Below, piece after piece: positions 1 through 7,889 of a stretch of DNA of 64,000 bases. A program made the position numbers and the translations under genes. Source of the stretch: an uncultured Flavobacteriaceae bacterium (GTDB lineage: Bacteria; Bacteroidota; Bacteroidia; Flavobacteriales; Flavobacteriaceae); contig CALHGE010000022.1 of assembly GCA_938029725.1 (NCBI GenBank), positions 1-64,000 of the forward strand, read 5' to 3'. Position 1 is the first letter of the stretch; each line of letters opens with the position of its first letter. The notes under the pieces are model-generated. The model was given only the letters and a program-made list of their open reading frames with translations. It made no database searches and was not told the origin of the DNA.

Positions 1-2
1 GA

Positions 3-602
3 TCTCAACCAGAAGCTGGAGACTTGGTTGGTGGCCCCTTTGAATTTACCGTTGATGGCAGCCCTGATATGGTATCAGGACTTTCACTTAGTGGTGAGCG
101 TTCAGGAAGTAATAAGACCTTTGTGATTACTGATGACCAAGGAAAGATTTTAGGATTACCGCCAACAATGGAAGCTGTGGAAAGCGTAAACTTTGATGGC
201 GCTGGCACAGGAACTTGTTTGATTTGGTATTTACGTTATGAAGATGGACTTCAAGGCGCAGAAATGGGTTTGAATGCAAATCAACTTATGGGTTGCTTTG
301 ACTTGTCTAATCCAATTGAGGTTGTGCGTATTGATGAAATTAGCACAAGTGGTAAATCAAGTGCAATAGTATTTCCCCTGCCAGCGATAGCTGTTTTAAA
401 AGTATCATTAAAACATTTTGGAAATAGCGATGTGCAAATCACCATGGTTGACTTAGCTGGAAATTTCGTTAAAAATGATAGGAAGAAAGTGCATAATAGC
501 GGTATATCTCTAGATATTCAATCAGTTCCTTCTGGATTGTATATTCTCAATATAACGAATGGAGAAGGAAAATCAGTCTCCAAAAAAGTTATCATAAGGT
601 AA
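3..602 (+). CDS. Secreted protein with T9SS type A C-terminal sorting domain (5' partial)
   Basis: The reading frame is open to the left edge of the window, so only the C-terminal ~199 residues are present; the TTG at 24 given by the ORF track is not a real start. The visible part holds a repeat-like segment (ITDDQGKILGLPPT, then an FDGAGTGTCLIW block) of a kind seen in large flavobacterial surface proteins. It ends in a ~75-residue module (VQITMVDLAGNFV ... SGLYILNI ... KKVIIR) typical of type IX secretion sorting domains, which are cut off after export across the outer membrane. The export route is well supported. The function of the mature protein cannot be told from this fragment. Confidence 0.8.
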   Translation, partial: SQPEAGDLVGGPFEFTVDGSPDMVSGLSLSGERSGSNKTFVITDDQGKILGLPPTMEAVESVNFDGAGTGTCLIWYLRYEDGLQGAEMGLNANQLMGCFDLSNPIEVVRIDEISTSGKSSAIVFPLPAIAVLKVSLKHFGNSDVQITMVDLAGNFVKNDRKKVHNSGISLDIQSVPSGLYILNITNGEGKSVSKKVIIR

Positions 603-620
603 TATTAGAAATACTTAGAA

Positions 621-657
621 CTGAAACCAGCTTCATGTATAGTTAAGCTGGTTTCAG
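621..657 (+). other. Hairpin downstream of the T9SS gene
   Basis: A perfect 13-bp inverted repeat (CTGAAACCAGCTT and its complement) with an 11-nt loop sits 18 bp after the stop codon. No T-run follows, so it is not a classical intrinsic terminator. It may stabilise the 3' end of the mRNA. Confidence 0.45.
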
Positions 658-744
658 ACACTAAAATAGGGCTATGGGTAAATTAGTAAGGTTATAAATC
701 GCCTTCATTAGCTATTGAAATTGTATTAGAATACTTGTTTAATT

Positions 745-782
745 AAAAATGCCTTGTGAATTTCTTCATGAGGCATTTTATT
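745..782. terminator. Bidirectional intrinsic terminator
   Basis: The stem AAAATGCCT/AGGCATTTT continues inward through TGTGAA/TTCATG (two wobble pairs) to a TTTC loop, with T-rich flanks on both strands. It separates the convergent T9SS gene and the minus-strand membrane protein gene that ends at 804. Confidence 0.7.
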
Positions 783-803
783 TTTGACTGTAACTAAGCG
801 TGT

Positions 804-1283
804 TTATTCCCAAGAATCGATGTGATTCAAATCATCAAATTTATATGCTCCAACAAGATCTTTTCTATATTTAAATAGTAATAGACTTAAACCAATAAGC
901 AGAAAATATAAAAAAGTTATTAGTATTCCTATCGGTAAAAATGTACCCGGTAAAGCATGGTTGCCATAATCAGAATACGTGCTTAAAACATAGATGCTTT
1001 CAAAAGCTTTATACACATAAACTAAGAAAATTCCATACAGTACATATTCTAAATTCCGCATTTGGGGATCTGTCATTTCGCCTTCCCTTATTTTAAACCG
1101 AAGCACATATAAAAAGATAAAATGGCCAACGCTTAATATTGGAATAATGTAGTTTCCTGGCTTAAAAAAGTAAAATTTACTGGTATAGGCTCCATAAAAG
1201 CTAAATACAATGAGCATTCCTAATACTATTGCAGACAATACTAAGGTTAGCTTTAAAGTAAATATATTTAAAATAAACTTCAT
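804..1283 (-). CDS. Small integral membrane protein, unknown function
   Basis: A 159-residue protein with about four hydrophobic stretches: near residues 10-30, 45-62, 78-98 and 120-147. It has no signal cleavage site, no catalytic motif and no family I recognise with confidence. The C-terminus (YKFDDLNHIDSWE) is hydrophilic and acidic. It has its own start ATG and a shared terminator at 745-782, and appears monocistronic. It lies next to another unrelated small membrane protein on the same strand, 156 bp away, too far for clear operon coupling. I infer only an inner-membrane location. Confidence 0.6.
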   Translation of the reverse strand: MKFILNIFTLKLTLVLSAIVLGMLIVFSFYGAYTSKFYFFKPGNYIIPILSVGHFIFLYVLRFKIREGEMTDPQMRNLEYVLYGIFLVYVYKAFESIYVLSTYSDYGNHALPGTFLPIGILITFLYFLLIGLSLLLFKYRKDLVGAYKFDDLNHIDSWE

Positions 1284-1439
1284 AGTTGGGAGGCGGTTAT
1301 AGCGTTGGTTAAACGCGTTTAGTTATAAAGAACGAACCTTGCCTTTGTTTTATTTAAAAAATTCGATGAAGTGCAATGAATGTTGACTAGTGCCTAAAAT
1401 ATGTGGTGAAATCTTATATTTCTGGTTTTAAAGTAACAC

Positions 1440-1880
1440 TTAAGACAGCCACTTACGATCGATACCAATTTCGGATAATATTACTAAAAGGCCAGCAATA
1501 GTAAGTACTAGAATGGGTACAATTGTTCCTTGAATCATATCAAATACATCCGTAGCATTAGTCATAAAAAAATAGTAAACCGTTCTTGCTATAATTGCTA
1601 GTAGCGATATCCAAAACAAAGGCTTTGCCCATTTCTTTCTTAGTAAGAGTGCCATACAAGCAATGGCCCCAAAAAAAACGGCTATTGCATAAGCGCCGGT
1701 AATCCAAGTCGGTTGGTTTTCGAAAATACTTTTTTGAGCTTCAGAAAAAGCAGCCCTAGTTTCGTCTTTCATATAGGCATCCATAAGATAAGCAGATACT
1801 CCCATTAAGTTCCAAAGCAGCGCGAGCACGCCTACTATCCAAAACCATAAAGGTGGTTTGATACTACTATTTGCTGTCAT
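1440..1880 (-). CDS. Conserved four-helix membrane protein, unknown function
   Basis: A 146-residue protein with four predicted membrane segments: residues 11-31, 57-80, 86-106 and 113-136. The PPLWFWIVGVLALLWNLMGV start and the RKKWAKPLF loop resemble a widespread family of uncharacterised bacterial membrane proteins. Between helices 1 and 2 is a soluble acidic stretch (DETRAAFSEAQK). No transport or enzymatic residues stand out. The gene is divergent from the TruA-like gene, with starts about 110 bp apart, so the two may share a promoter region. Confidence 0.65.
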   Translation of the reverse strand: MTANSSIKPPLWFWIVGVLALLWNLMGVSAYLMDAYMKDETRAAFSEAQKSIFENQPTWITGAYAIAVFFGAIACMALLLRKKWAKPLFWISLLAIIARTVYYFFMTNATDVFDMIQGTIVPILVLTIAGLLVILSEIGIDRKWLS

Positions 1881-1990
1881 AACAGTTTGTTGAATTGATT
1901 ATTCTTTCAATGTACAAAAAAATGGTTTGCTTAAGAAGTGTTTTTATATCTAGCTTTGATGCGGACACCAGAAACTTTAGAATTTTAAGC

Positions 1991-2773
1991 ATGCAGAAAA
2001 AACGTTTTTACTATTTAATCAAACTACAATATTTAGGTTTCCGCTATAGTGGATGGCAAAAACAGCCTAATCAGAAGACTATTGAGCAAATGCTTCAGAA
2101 AACTTTAAAATTTGTTGTTCAAGATAGTAGTTTTAAGATTTTAGGAGCAGGGCGTACCGATGCTAAAGTTTCGGCTTTAGATGCTGCATTTGAACTTTTT
2201 ATAGATGAACCCATCTACGATTTAGATCAATTTCAGATACTATTTAATAAAAATCTGCCGCCTGATATAAGAATTACAGCGATTAAAGAAGCTAATGAAC
2301 AATTTAATATTATCAAAAATAGCAAGGAAAAGGAGTATGTGTATCTGTTTTCTTTTGGAGAAAAAAACCATCCGTTTGCCGCGCCATTTATTGCAAATAT
2401 TCATGAAATATTAGATGTCGAGCTCATGAAAAAAGCTGCAAAATTATTTGAAGGAGAGCATGATTTTTCGGTCTATACAGCAAGAATACAAAAAAACACC
2501 CAATCAGTAAGAACAATTGAGCACTGTGAAATTAGGCCAAACACAATTTTAGAAGCTAACTTTTTTCCTAAAACCTCGTATGCATTGCATGTGAAGGGAA
2601 AAGGCTTTATGCGCTACCAAATTAGAATGATGATGGGAGCTTTGATTCAATTGGGTAGCGGAGAGCTCACACTTTCAGATATCCAAGAATCCCTTAGAAT
2701 AGGCAATTCTATTCAATTAAGCTATGTGGCACCAGGTTCAGGGCTTTTATTGAATTCACTTCAATTCGACTGA
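1991..2773 (+). CDS. TruA-family tRNA pseudouridine synthase, divergent
   Basis: TruA enzymes isomerise uridines 38-40 in tRNA anticodon arms. The ORF track starts at 1895, but the family N-terminus (FYYLIKLQYLGFRYSGWQ) begins right after the ATG at 1991, giving 260 residues; the extra 32 codons upstream look non-coding. The catalytic-aspartate motif is present but altered: GRTDAKVSA where typical TruA has GRTDxGVHA. The C-terminal segment FMRYQIRMMMGALIQLGSG matches the family. The fold and catalytic Asp are therefore clear, but the substrate could differ from canonical TruA. It stands alone, with corA 40 bp downstream on the same strand. Confidence 0.8.
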   Translation: MQKKRFYYLIKLQYLGFRYSGWQKQPNQKTIEQMLQKTLKFVVQDSSFKILGAGRTDAKVSALDAAFELFIDEPIYDLDQFQILFNKNLPPDIRITAIKEANEQFNIIKNSKEKEYVYLFSFGEKNHPFAAPFIANIHEILDVELMKKAAKLFEGEHDFSVYTARIQKNTQSVRTIEHCEIRPNTILEANFFPKTSYALHVKGKGFMRYQIRMMMGALIQLGSGELTLSDIQESLRIGNSIQLSYVAPGSGLLLNSLQFD

Positions 2774-2813
2774 TTAATGCAATACTTTAGTAACTTTATT
2801 AAAAGGATAATTC

Positions 2814-3905
2814 ATGTCAATCAAAAATACCAATGTATCCTCTAGGAAGCCAAAAATTTCACGAGCCAATAAAAAAGTAGGGAAAGCTCCCGGCACCATA
2901 ACGTATCTGGGTTATCGTGAAAAAACGGGTAGTGTTTTGCATGTTATCAATTACAATGAATCTTCTTTAGATGAGAGTTATCCTAAATCAATAGAAGATA
3001 TATTGAAGGCTAAGAAAACGAAACAAACCACTTGGATAGATGTTGTAGGTATCAGTGATGAAAAATTTATTGGAAATTTAGGAGAAAGTCTTGGTTTGAA
3101 TTCACTGGTACTAGAAGACGCTGTAAATACCCAGCAACGCCCAAAGGTTGATGAATATGAAAATCATATTTTTGGTGTTTTTAAGATGTTATACCTTGAT
3201 GAGGATAAGGAATTGGTCAGCGAACATGTAGCACTTGTTTTATTTAAAGATAGCGTTTTGGTCTTTCAAGAATTGGAAGAGGATGTCTTTGATGGCGTAC
3301 GAAGCCGACTAAAATCTAAAGCAAACCGCATACGATCAAAAGGAGCCGATTACTTGTTCTTTGCTCTTATTGACGCTATTATAGATAATTATTTCTTCAT
3401 TCTTGAGAATATTAACGCTAAGATTGAACGTTTAGAAGAAGAAGTATACAACAATCCTTCACCAGAGATAGCTAAAGAAATACAAAAACTTAAGAAAGAG
3501 GTATTGAAAGTCCGCCGTTTTGTTTTTCCTGTTCGTGACCTTTTGGGGCGGCTTCTTGAGTCTGAAAGTACCTTAATTACTAAAGACACCAAACTTTTCT
3601 TAAGAGATGCGCTTGACCATTGTATTGAAATTAATGAGAGTCTGCAGATTTACCGTGAAATGTCTATGAGCCTTATGGAAATGTACATGAGCAATATGAG
3701 CAATAAAATGAATGAAGTAATGAAAGTACTTACCATCATGGCTTCTATTTTTATTCCACTAACTTTTATAGCCGGTATCTACGGAATGAATTTTGACAAC
3801 ATGCCTGAACTACATTCAAAGTATGGTTATTTCATCGTTTTGGGGGTTATGACAGTTCTTTTTCTTGGTATGATGCTATATTTCAAACGTAAAAAGTGGT
3901 TATAG
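2814..3905 (+). CDS. corA: CorA-family magnesium/cobalt transporter
   Basis: CorA forms a homopentameric inner-membrane channel for Mg2+ and other divalent cations. The 363-residue length is normal. The long N-terminal cytoplasmic domain is alpha/beta then helical (LEEEVYNNPSPEIAKEIQ region), with the stalk helix leading into TM1 (MASIFIPLTFIAGIYGMNF). The signature YGMNF is intact and is followed by a short loop (DNMPELHSKYGY) and TM2, ending in a basic tail KRKKW. The first ~25 residues are basic and probably disordered. It starts 40 bp after the TruA-like gene and may be co-transcribed with it. Confidence 0.93.
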   Translation: MSIKNTNVSSRKPKISRANKKVGKAPGTITYLGYREKTGSVLHVINYNESSLDESYPKSIEDILKAKKTKQTTWIDVVGISDEKFIGNLGESLGLNSLVLEDAVNTQQRPKVDEYENHIFGVFKMLYLDEDKELVSEHVALVLFKDSVLVFQELEEDVFDGVRSRLKSKANRIRSKGADYLFFALIDAIIDNYFFILENINAKIERLEEEVYNNPSPEIAKEIQKLKKEVLKVRRFVFPVRDLLGRLLESESTLITKDTKLFLRDALDHCIEINESLQIYREMSMSLMEMYMSNMSNKMNEVMKVLTIMASIFIPLTFIAGIYGMNFDNMPELHSKYGYFIVLGVMTVLFLGMMLYFKRKKWL

Positions 3906-3959
3906 GCTTTATAAGGGAGTAAAGCCTAACTTTTTGTATCTTGAACAAAACTACTATTG

Positions 3960-4829
3960 ATGTCCTATTGGCTTTATTTATTACTCGTGATTTTGGGCAT
4001 TTATGTGGCCATAAGCGTTTTGCTTTATTTTTTGCAAGATTACCTGATGTTCAAACCTGAAAAACTAGAAAAGAATTTTCAGTTTCACTATGCTAATCAA
4101 GAAACAGAGGAGTATAACGTGGAAACCAGAGATGGAGCAATCATCAACGGGCTTCATTTTAAAGTTAAAGAACCAAAAGGGGTGGTGTTTTATTTAAAAG
4201 GAAATTCTAAAAGCATGAGAGGCTGGGGTAAATTCGCAGTCGATTTTACGAGACATGGGTATGATGTTATCATGGTTGATTACAGAGGTTTTGGAAAAAG
4301 TACGGGCCGACGAACACAAAAAGCCGTTAAGCGTGATCTTCAAGTAGTCTACAACAAAATCAAGGAAAATGTCGACGAGAAGTACGTTATTCTTTACGGT
4401 CGATCGCTAGGTTCTGGTTTTGCTACAAAATTAGCCTCCATGAATAACCCAAGAATGCTAGTTTTAGATGCACCCTATTATAGTTTAAGTAAGGTTGCGA
4501 AGCGTTATGTTCCGTTTATGCCGCTTTCTGTACTTATAAAATTTCCAATGCCTACCTATAAATGGTTGAAGTATGTGCAGTGCCCGGTTCATATTATCCA
4601 TGGAACTGATGATAAGCTAATTCCTTACAAAACCAGTGTAAAACTCTCTAAGATCAAACCAAAATTAACCACGCTACATACCATTATAGGAGGGGGGCAT
4701 AAAAACTTAAATACCTTTGAGTATTACCACAAAGTTTTGGATGAAATTATAACATCAAAACCGAAAAAAATTAATTTAGAAGGATCAAGCATGCGTGTAA
4801 AACACAGTTCTAAATCAGCTAACGCATAG
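3960..4829 (+). CDS. Membrane-anchored alpha/beta hydrolase
   Basis: The ORF track begins at TTG 3957, but the adjacent ATG at 3960 is the likelier start (289 aa). An N-terminal helix (residues ~3-25) anchors it in the membrane. The catalytic domain follows, with an oxyanion-type stretch (FYLKGNSKSMRGWG), the nucleophile elbow GRSLGSG, an acid in HGTDDKLIP and the catalytic His in GGGHKNL. This arrangement matches the serine hydrolases of the FrsA/BEM46-like group, which carry an N-terminal anchor. The substrate is unknown. The C-terminal ~30 residues are basic and low in complexity. It is separated from cysM by a convergent gap of 85 bp. Confidence 0.8.
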   Translation: MSYWLYLLLVILGIYVAISVLLYFLQDYLMFKPEKLEKNFQFHYANQETEEYNVETRDGAIINGLHFKVKEPKGVVFYLKGNSKSMRGWGKFAVDFTRHGYDVIMVDYRGFGKSTGRRTQKAVKRDLQVVYNKIKENVDEKYVILYGRSLGSGFATKLASMNNPRMLVLDAPYYSLSKVAKRYVPFMPLSVLIKFPMPTYKWLKYVQCPVHIIHGTDDKLIPYKTSVKLSKIKPKLTTLHTIIGGGHKNLNTFEYYHKVLDEIITSKPKKINLEGSSMRVKHSSKSANA

Positions 4830-4914
4830 CACAAAAAATACGTCACTTATAAACTTATAAACCCTTCATGAGCTTAAAGATTATAAGGTTTATAAAAGGC
4901 TTTTGAATCAAGGT

Positions 4915-5799
4915 TTACCTGCAATCAAACAAACCTGAAGATAAGTAGCGATCACCTCGATCACAAACAATAGATACAATTGTTCCACTATCTAAGGTCT
5001 CAGCTAACTGTAATGCTGCTGTAGCTGCTCCTCCGCTACTCATTCCTGAGAAAATGCCTTCTTCTTTTGCCAATCGTCGCGCCATATTACGGGCATCCTC
5101 CTCACTTACTTCAATTATTTGATCTACTTTATTAGCATTGAAAATCTTAGGTAAATATTCTTGCGGCCACTTCCGAATTCCTGGAATTCTTGAGCCGTCG
5201 GTCGGCTGTACGCCAACAATTTGAATATCCTTATTTTGTTCCTTTAGATAAGTTGAAGTTCCCATAATGGTTCCTGTTGTTCCCATAGAGGAGACAAAAT
5301 GTGTGATGCTTCCTTTTGTATCTTTCCAGATTTCAGGCCCTGTTGATTTATAATGCGCCTTCCAATTATCATTATTAGCGAATTGGTTCATCAGTATAAA
5401 ACCTTCTTCTTTCACCTTGTTTTCTGCATAGTCACGAGCAGCTTCAATACCATCAGGTGTCAAAGTCACCTTAGCTCCATAGGCCCTCATCGTTTGAACT
5501 CTTTCCTTAGTTGAGTTTTTTGGCATTACAAGTTCTATGTTCAATCCATAAATACCTGCAATCATAGCTAAGGCGATACCTGTATTTCCACTAGTGGCTT
5601 CTATGAGTTTTGAGTTTTTATCAAAATCACCGCGTTCTAATCCACTCCTGATCATATTAAAAGCGGCACGGTCTTTTACGCTGCCTCCAGGGTTATGTCC
5701 TTCCAATTTGAAAAATAATTTCACGTTCGGATTAGTGTTTAGAACTTTCGACGCTACCAACGGTGTATTTCCAATTAAATCTAATAAACTATGAGGCAT
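4915..5799 (-). CDS. cysM: Cysteine synthase (O-acetylserine sulfhydrylase, CysM type)
   Basis: This PLP enzyme makes L-cysteine from O-acetylserine and sulfide or thiosulfate. The PLP lysine lies in [12 protein letters not shown], and the asparagine/substrate loop [12 protein letters not shown] and the phosphate-binding glycine run [11 protein letters not shown] are present. At 294 residues it has the CysM length, and the NPGGSVKDR form favours CysM over CysK. The start ATG overlaps the 3' end of the upstream serine acetyltransferase gene by 11 bp, so translation is probably coupled. Together the two genes form a complete two-step cysteine pathway. Confidence 0.92.
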   Translation of the reverse strand: MPHSLLDLIGNTPLVASKVLNTNPNVKLFFKLEGHNPGGSVKDRAAFNMIRSGLERGDFDKNSKLIEATSGNTGIALAMIAGIYGLNIELVMPKNSTKERVQTMRAYGAKVTLTPDGIEAARDYAENKVKEEGFILMNQFANNDNWKAHYKSTGPEIWKDTKGSITHFVSSMGTTGTIMGTSTYLKEQNKDIQIVGVQPTDGSRIPGIRKWPQEYLPKIFNANKVDQIIEVSEEDARNMARRLAKEEGIFSGMSSGGAATAALQLAETLDSGTIVSIVCDRGDRYLSSGLFDCR

Positions 5800-6583
5800 T
5801 TAATTTCGTTTTTATTTTAATTTCAGGCGTATGAAAAACCGTAGAATTTGCTGGAACAGAATCGGTTAGCCAAGCATTACCCCCAATTATAGAATTTTCT
5901 CCAATACTAGTTTCTCCACCCAAAATTGTAGCATTAGCATAAATAGTAACGTTATTTTCAATGCTTGGGTGTCGCTTAGTTTTTTGAAGATTTTTGGCAA
6001 CAAATAAGCCTCCTAAAGTAACCCCTTGATAAATTTTAACATGGTCTTTGATAATGGCAGTTTCTCCGATAACTACGCCAGTACCGTGGTCAATATGGAA
6101 AGAATCACCAATGGTGGCTCCAGGGTTTATATCAACTCCGGTTTGCCTGTGGGCGTATTCAGTCATCAATCTTGGAACCAAGGGAAAACCAATCTTGTAA
6201 AGCTCATGGGCCAATCTGTAGATGGCAATAGCATAAAAACCGGGGTAGGCCATATAGACTTCTTCTATAGACAAAGAGGCAGGGTCACAGTTTACCGTTG
6301 CTTCTGCATCTAGATTCAACCGTTCAAGAATCATTGGTAGTTTTTCGACATAGTTTTGCCAAACTTTTTTACAAGGTTTCTCTGTATCCCAGCAAGAAAG
6401 ATTTACTAAAGTATCGAATTCAATTTCGAGTTTATCTAGACTAGATTCAACCGGAGTCTCAATATCAAATAAAGTATAAAATAACAAATTTGAAAATACC
6501 TCAGTTCTTTCTTTAAGCTGGTATCTAAGATTGGGTTGTTTCTTATGTTCCTTTATCTTTTCAATTATTAATCTTTTATCCAT
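5789..6583 (-). CDS. cysE: Serine O-acetyltransferase
   Basis: It acetylates serine from acetyl-CoA to give O-acetylserine, the substrate of the enzyme encoded next to it. The N-terminal half is helical. The C-terminal half is a left-handed beta helix of hexapeptide repeats ([20 protein letters not shown], then GVTLGG, ATILGG, SIIGGN). The HIDHGTG motif carries the catalytic His/Asp of the SAT family. The 264-residue length is close to other bacterial SATs with an extended N-terminus. It is the first gene of the cysE-cysM pair and overlaps cysM by 11 bp. Its start is 94 bp from the divergent DUF2461 gene. Confidence 0.93.
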   Translation of the reverse strand: MDKRLIIEKIKEHKKQPNLRYQLKERTEVFSNLLFYTLFDIETPVESSLDKLEIEFDTLVNLSCWDTEKPCKKVWQNYVEKLPMILERLNLDAEATVNCDPASLSIEEVYMAYPGFYAIAIYRLAHELYKIGFPLVPRLMTEYAHRQTGVDINPGATIGDSFHIDHGTGVVIGETAIIKDHVKIYQGVTLGGLFVAKNLQKTKRHPSIENNVTIYANATILGGETSIGENSIIGGNAWLTDSVPANSTVFHTPEIKIKTKLNAS

Positions 6584-6677
6584 AGACTTCCTAGATTAGT
6601 TTTAATAATTACCAATATTACAAGATTGGTTTTTTAAAATCCTTAACTTTAACTCAAATTTACAAGGCTTAAGTCGC

Positions 6678-7361
6678 ATGCAAAACGAAGTAATTACTCC
6701 GGCTATTTTTTCTTTTTTAAAAAAACTGGAGAAAAACAACAATAGAGATTGGTTTACGGAGCATAAAAAAGATTTTGAAGTGCAGAAAACTGATATGAAC
6801 TCTTTTTTTACAGCTCTTTCAGAAGATGTAAAGCAAAATGATGAAATTGAACGGGTAAAGATTTTTAGAATTTACCGAGATGTTCGTTTCTCTAAGAACA
6901 AAACTCCCTACAAGATCAATTTTTCAAGTTCGCTAACTAGAGCAGGAGCGAGGTTAAGAGGGGGATACTATACCCATATTCAGCCAAACAATTCTAGTTT
7001 TATTGCTGCAGGGTTTTGGGCTCCTGAAAAAGAAGATTTACTGCGTATTAGAAAAGAATTCGAATTAGATACCTCTGAATTTAGGGAAGTTATTGGGACT
7101 GAAAAATTTAAAAATACCTGGGGTGAATTGGAAGGCGATGAATTAAAAACTTCTCCAAAAGGTTTTGACAAAGAACACCCCAATATAGACCTGATAAAAA
7201 AGAAGCAGTTTATTTTCACAAGAAGCTTTAGCGATAAAGAAGTTCTCGACAGTGACTTCAAGAAGGAAATAGGTACAGCATTTAGAGCGATTCGACCATA
7301 TTTTGATTTGATGAGTGAGATACTTACAACAGACCTCAATGGAACGTCGCTGTTAGATTAA
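6678..7361 (+). CDS. DUF2461 (TIGR02453) family protein
   Basis: A 227-residue protein matching the DUF2461 pattern along its whole length. The marks are FLKKLEKNNNRDWFTEHK near the start, FRIYRDVRFSKNKTPYKINF in the middle, GGYYTHIQP shortly after, and a C-terminal FTRSFSDKEVL block. The family is widespread in bacteria and lacks an established biochemical role. No signal peptide is seen, so it is probably cytoplasmic. The 3' end overlaps the convergent small gene at 7353 by 9 bp. It is divergent from cysE. Confidence 0.85.
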   Translation: MQNEVITPAIFSFLKKLEKNNNRDWFTEHKKDFEVQKTDMNSFFTALSEDVKQNDEIERVKIFRIYRDVRFSKNKTPYKINFSSSLTRAGARLRGGYYTHIQPNNSSFIAAGFWAPEKEDLLRIRKEFELDTSEFREVIGTEKFKNTWGELEGDELKTSPKGFDKEHPNIDLIKKKQFIFTRSFSDKEVLDSDFKKEIGTAFRAIRPYFDLMSEILTTDLNGTSLLD

Positions 7362-7763
7362 AACTGTTTTGTCAAAAAATTGAATCTGATCTTGAAGCCG
7401 TTTGATAATCATACTCATCATTCGCTTATTTAAAGCTGACGAATTTAATAGGTAGTGTTTATATTCTTCAACGGTGAATTGACCGATGACCATGCCCTTA
7501 AGAGAATTTCGAAATTTAAGGTCTTTTTGAATTGCGTGAACAATATAATCAAGACGCTTTTGAATGGTCAACTCATAAAATACATTCTTCCGCCTAACGA
7601 TGTAGTTCTCAAAAACAACTAAAAATAAATCATTCTGTAGCTTGATAATAGGGCGAAGGCTTACATTCTGAAAACGCTCGTCATCACTCATGTTATCGGT
7701 AATCTGGGCCGATGATATTTGGGGGCGGATCTTTTCAAGATTATGCGATCTTTCACTCATCAT
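7353..7763 (-). CDS. Small conserved flavobacterial protein, unknown function
   Basis: The ORF track starts at 7844, but that places the terminator hairpin of the neighbouring gene inside the coding region, and the added residues look non-coding. The double ATG at 7758-7763 is the better start, giving 136 residues. The protein is helical and basic (ERFQNVSLRPIIKLQNDLF, YIVRRKNVFYELT, KRLDYIVHAIQKD). Similar proteins in flavobacteria are sometimes labelled glyoxalase; I see no metal-binding glyoxalase motif to support that name. No signal peptide or membrane helix is present. Confidence 0.6.
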   Translation of the reverse strand: MMSERSHNLEKIRPQISSAQITDNMSDDERFQNVSLRPIIKLQNDLFLVVFENYIVRRKNVFYELTIQKRLDYIVHAIQKDLKFRNSLKGMVIGQFTVEEYKHYLLNSSALNKRMMSMIIKRLQDQIQFFDKTVLI

Positions 7764-7846
7764 ATTGGGTTTTATATAAAGATAAGGATTAACTAAGGAG
7801 TGATTTATAATCCATATTTTATTTTTTAAAAGGCTTATGAACAAAA

Positions 7847-7870
7847 AAAGCCATCTTTGAAGATGGCTTT
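7847..7870 (-). terminator. Intrinsic terminator of the beta-propeller gene
   Basis: A perfect 10-bp stem (AAAGCCATCT) with a 4-nt loop is followed on the minus strand by a run of T. It lies 20 bp beyond the stop codon of the gene ending at 7890. Confidence 0.85.
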
Positions 7871-7889
7871 GAATTCATGTATTAAAATA

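Noticed and set aside
6026-6313. Plus-strand ORF of 95 codons in the cysE region
   Set aside because: It is a frame shadow of the clear serine acetyltransferase gene on the minus strand.
7353-7763. Glyoxalase enzyme label used for similar proteins
   Set aside because: No His/Glu metal ligands of the glyoxalase fold are visible in the sequence.
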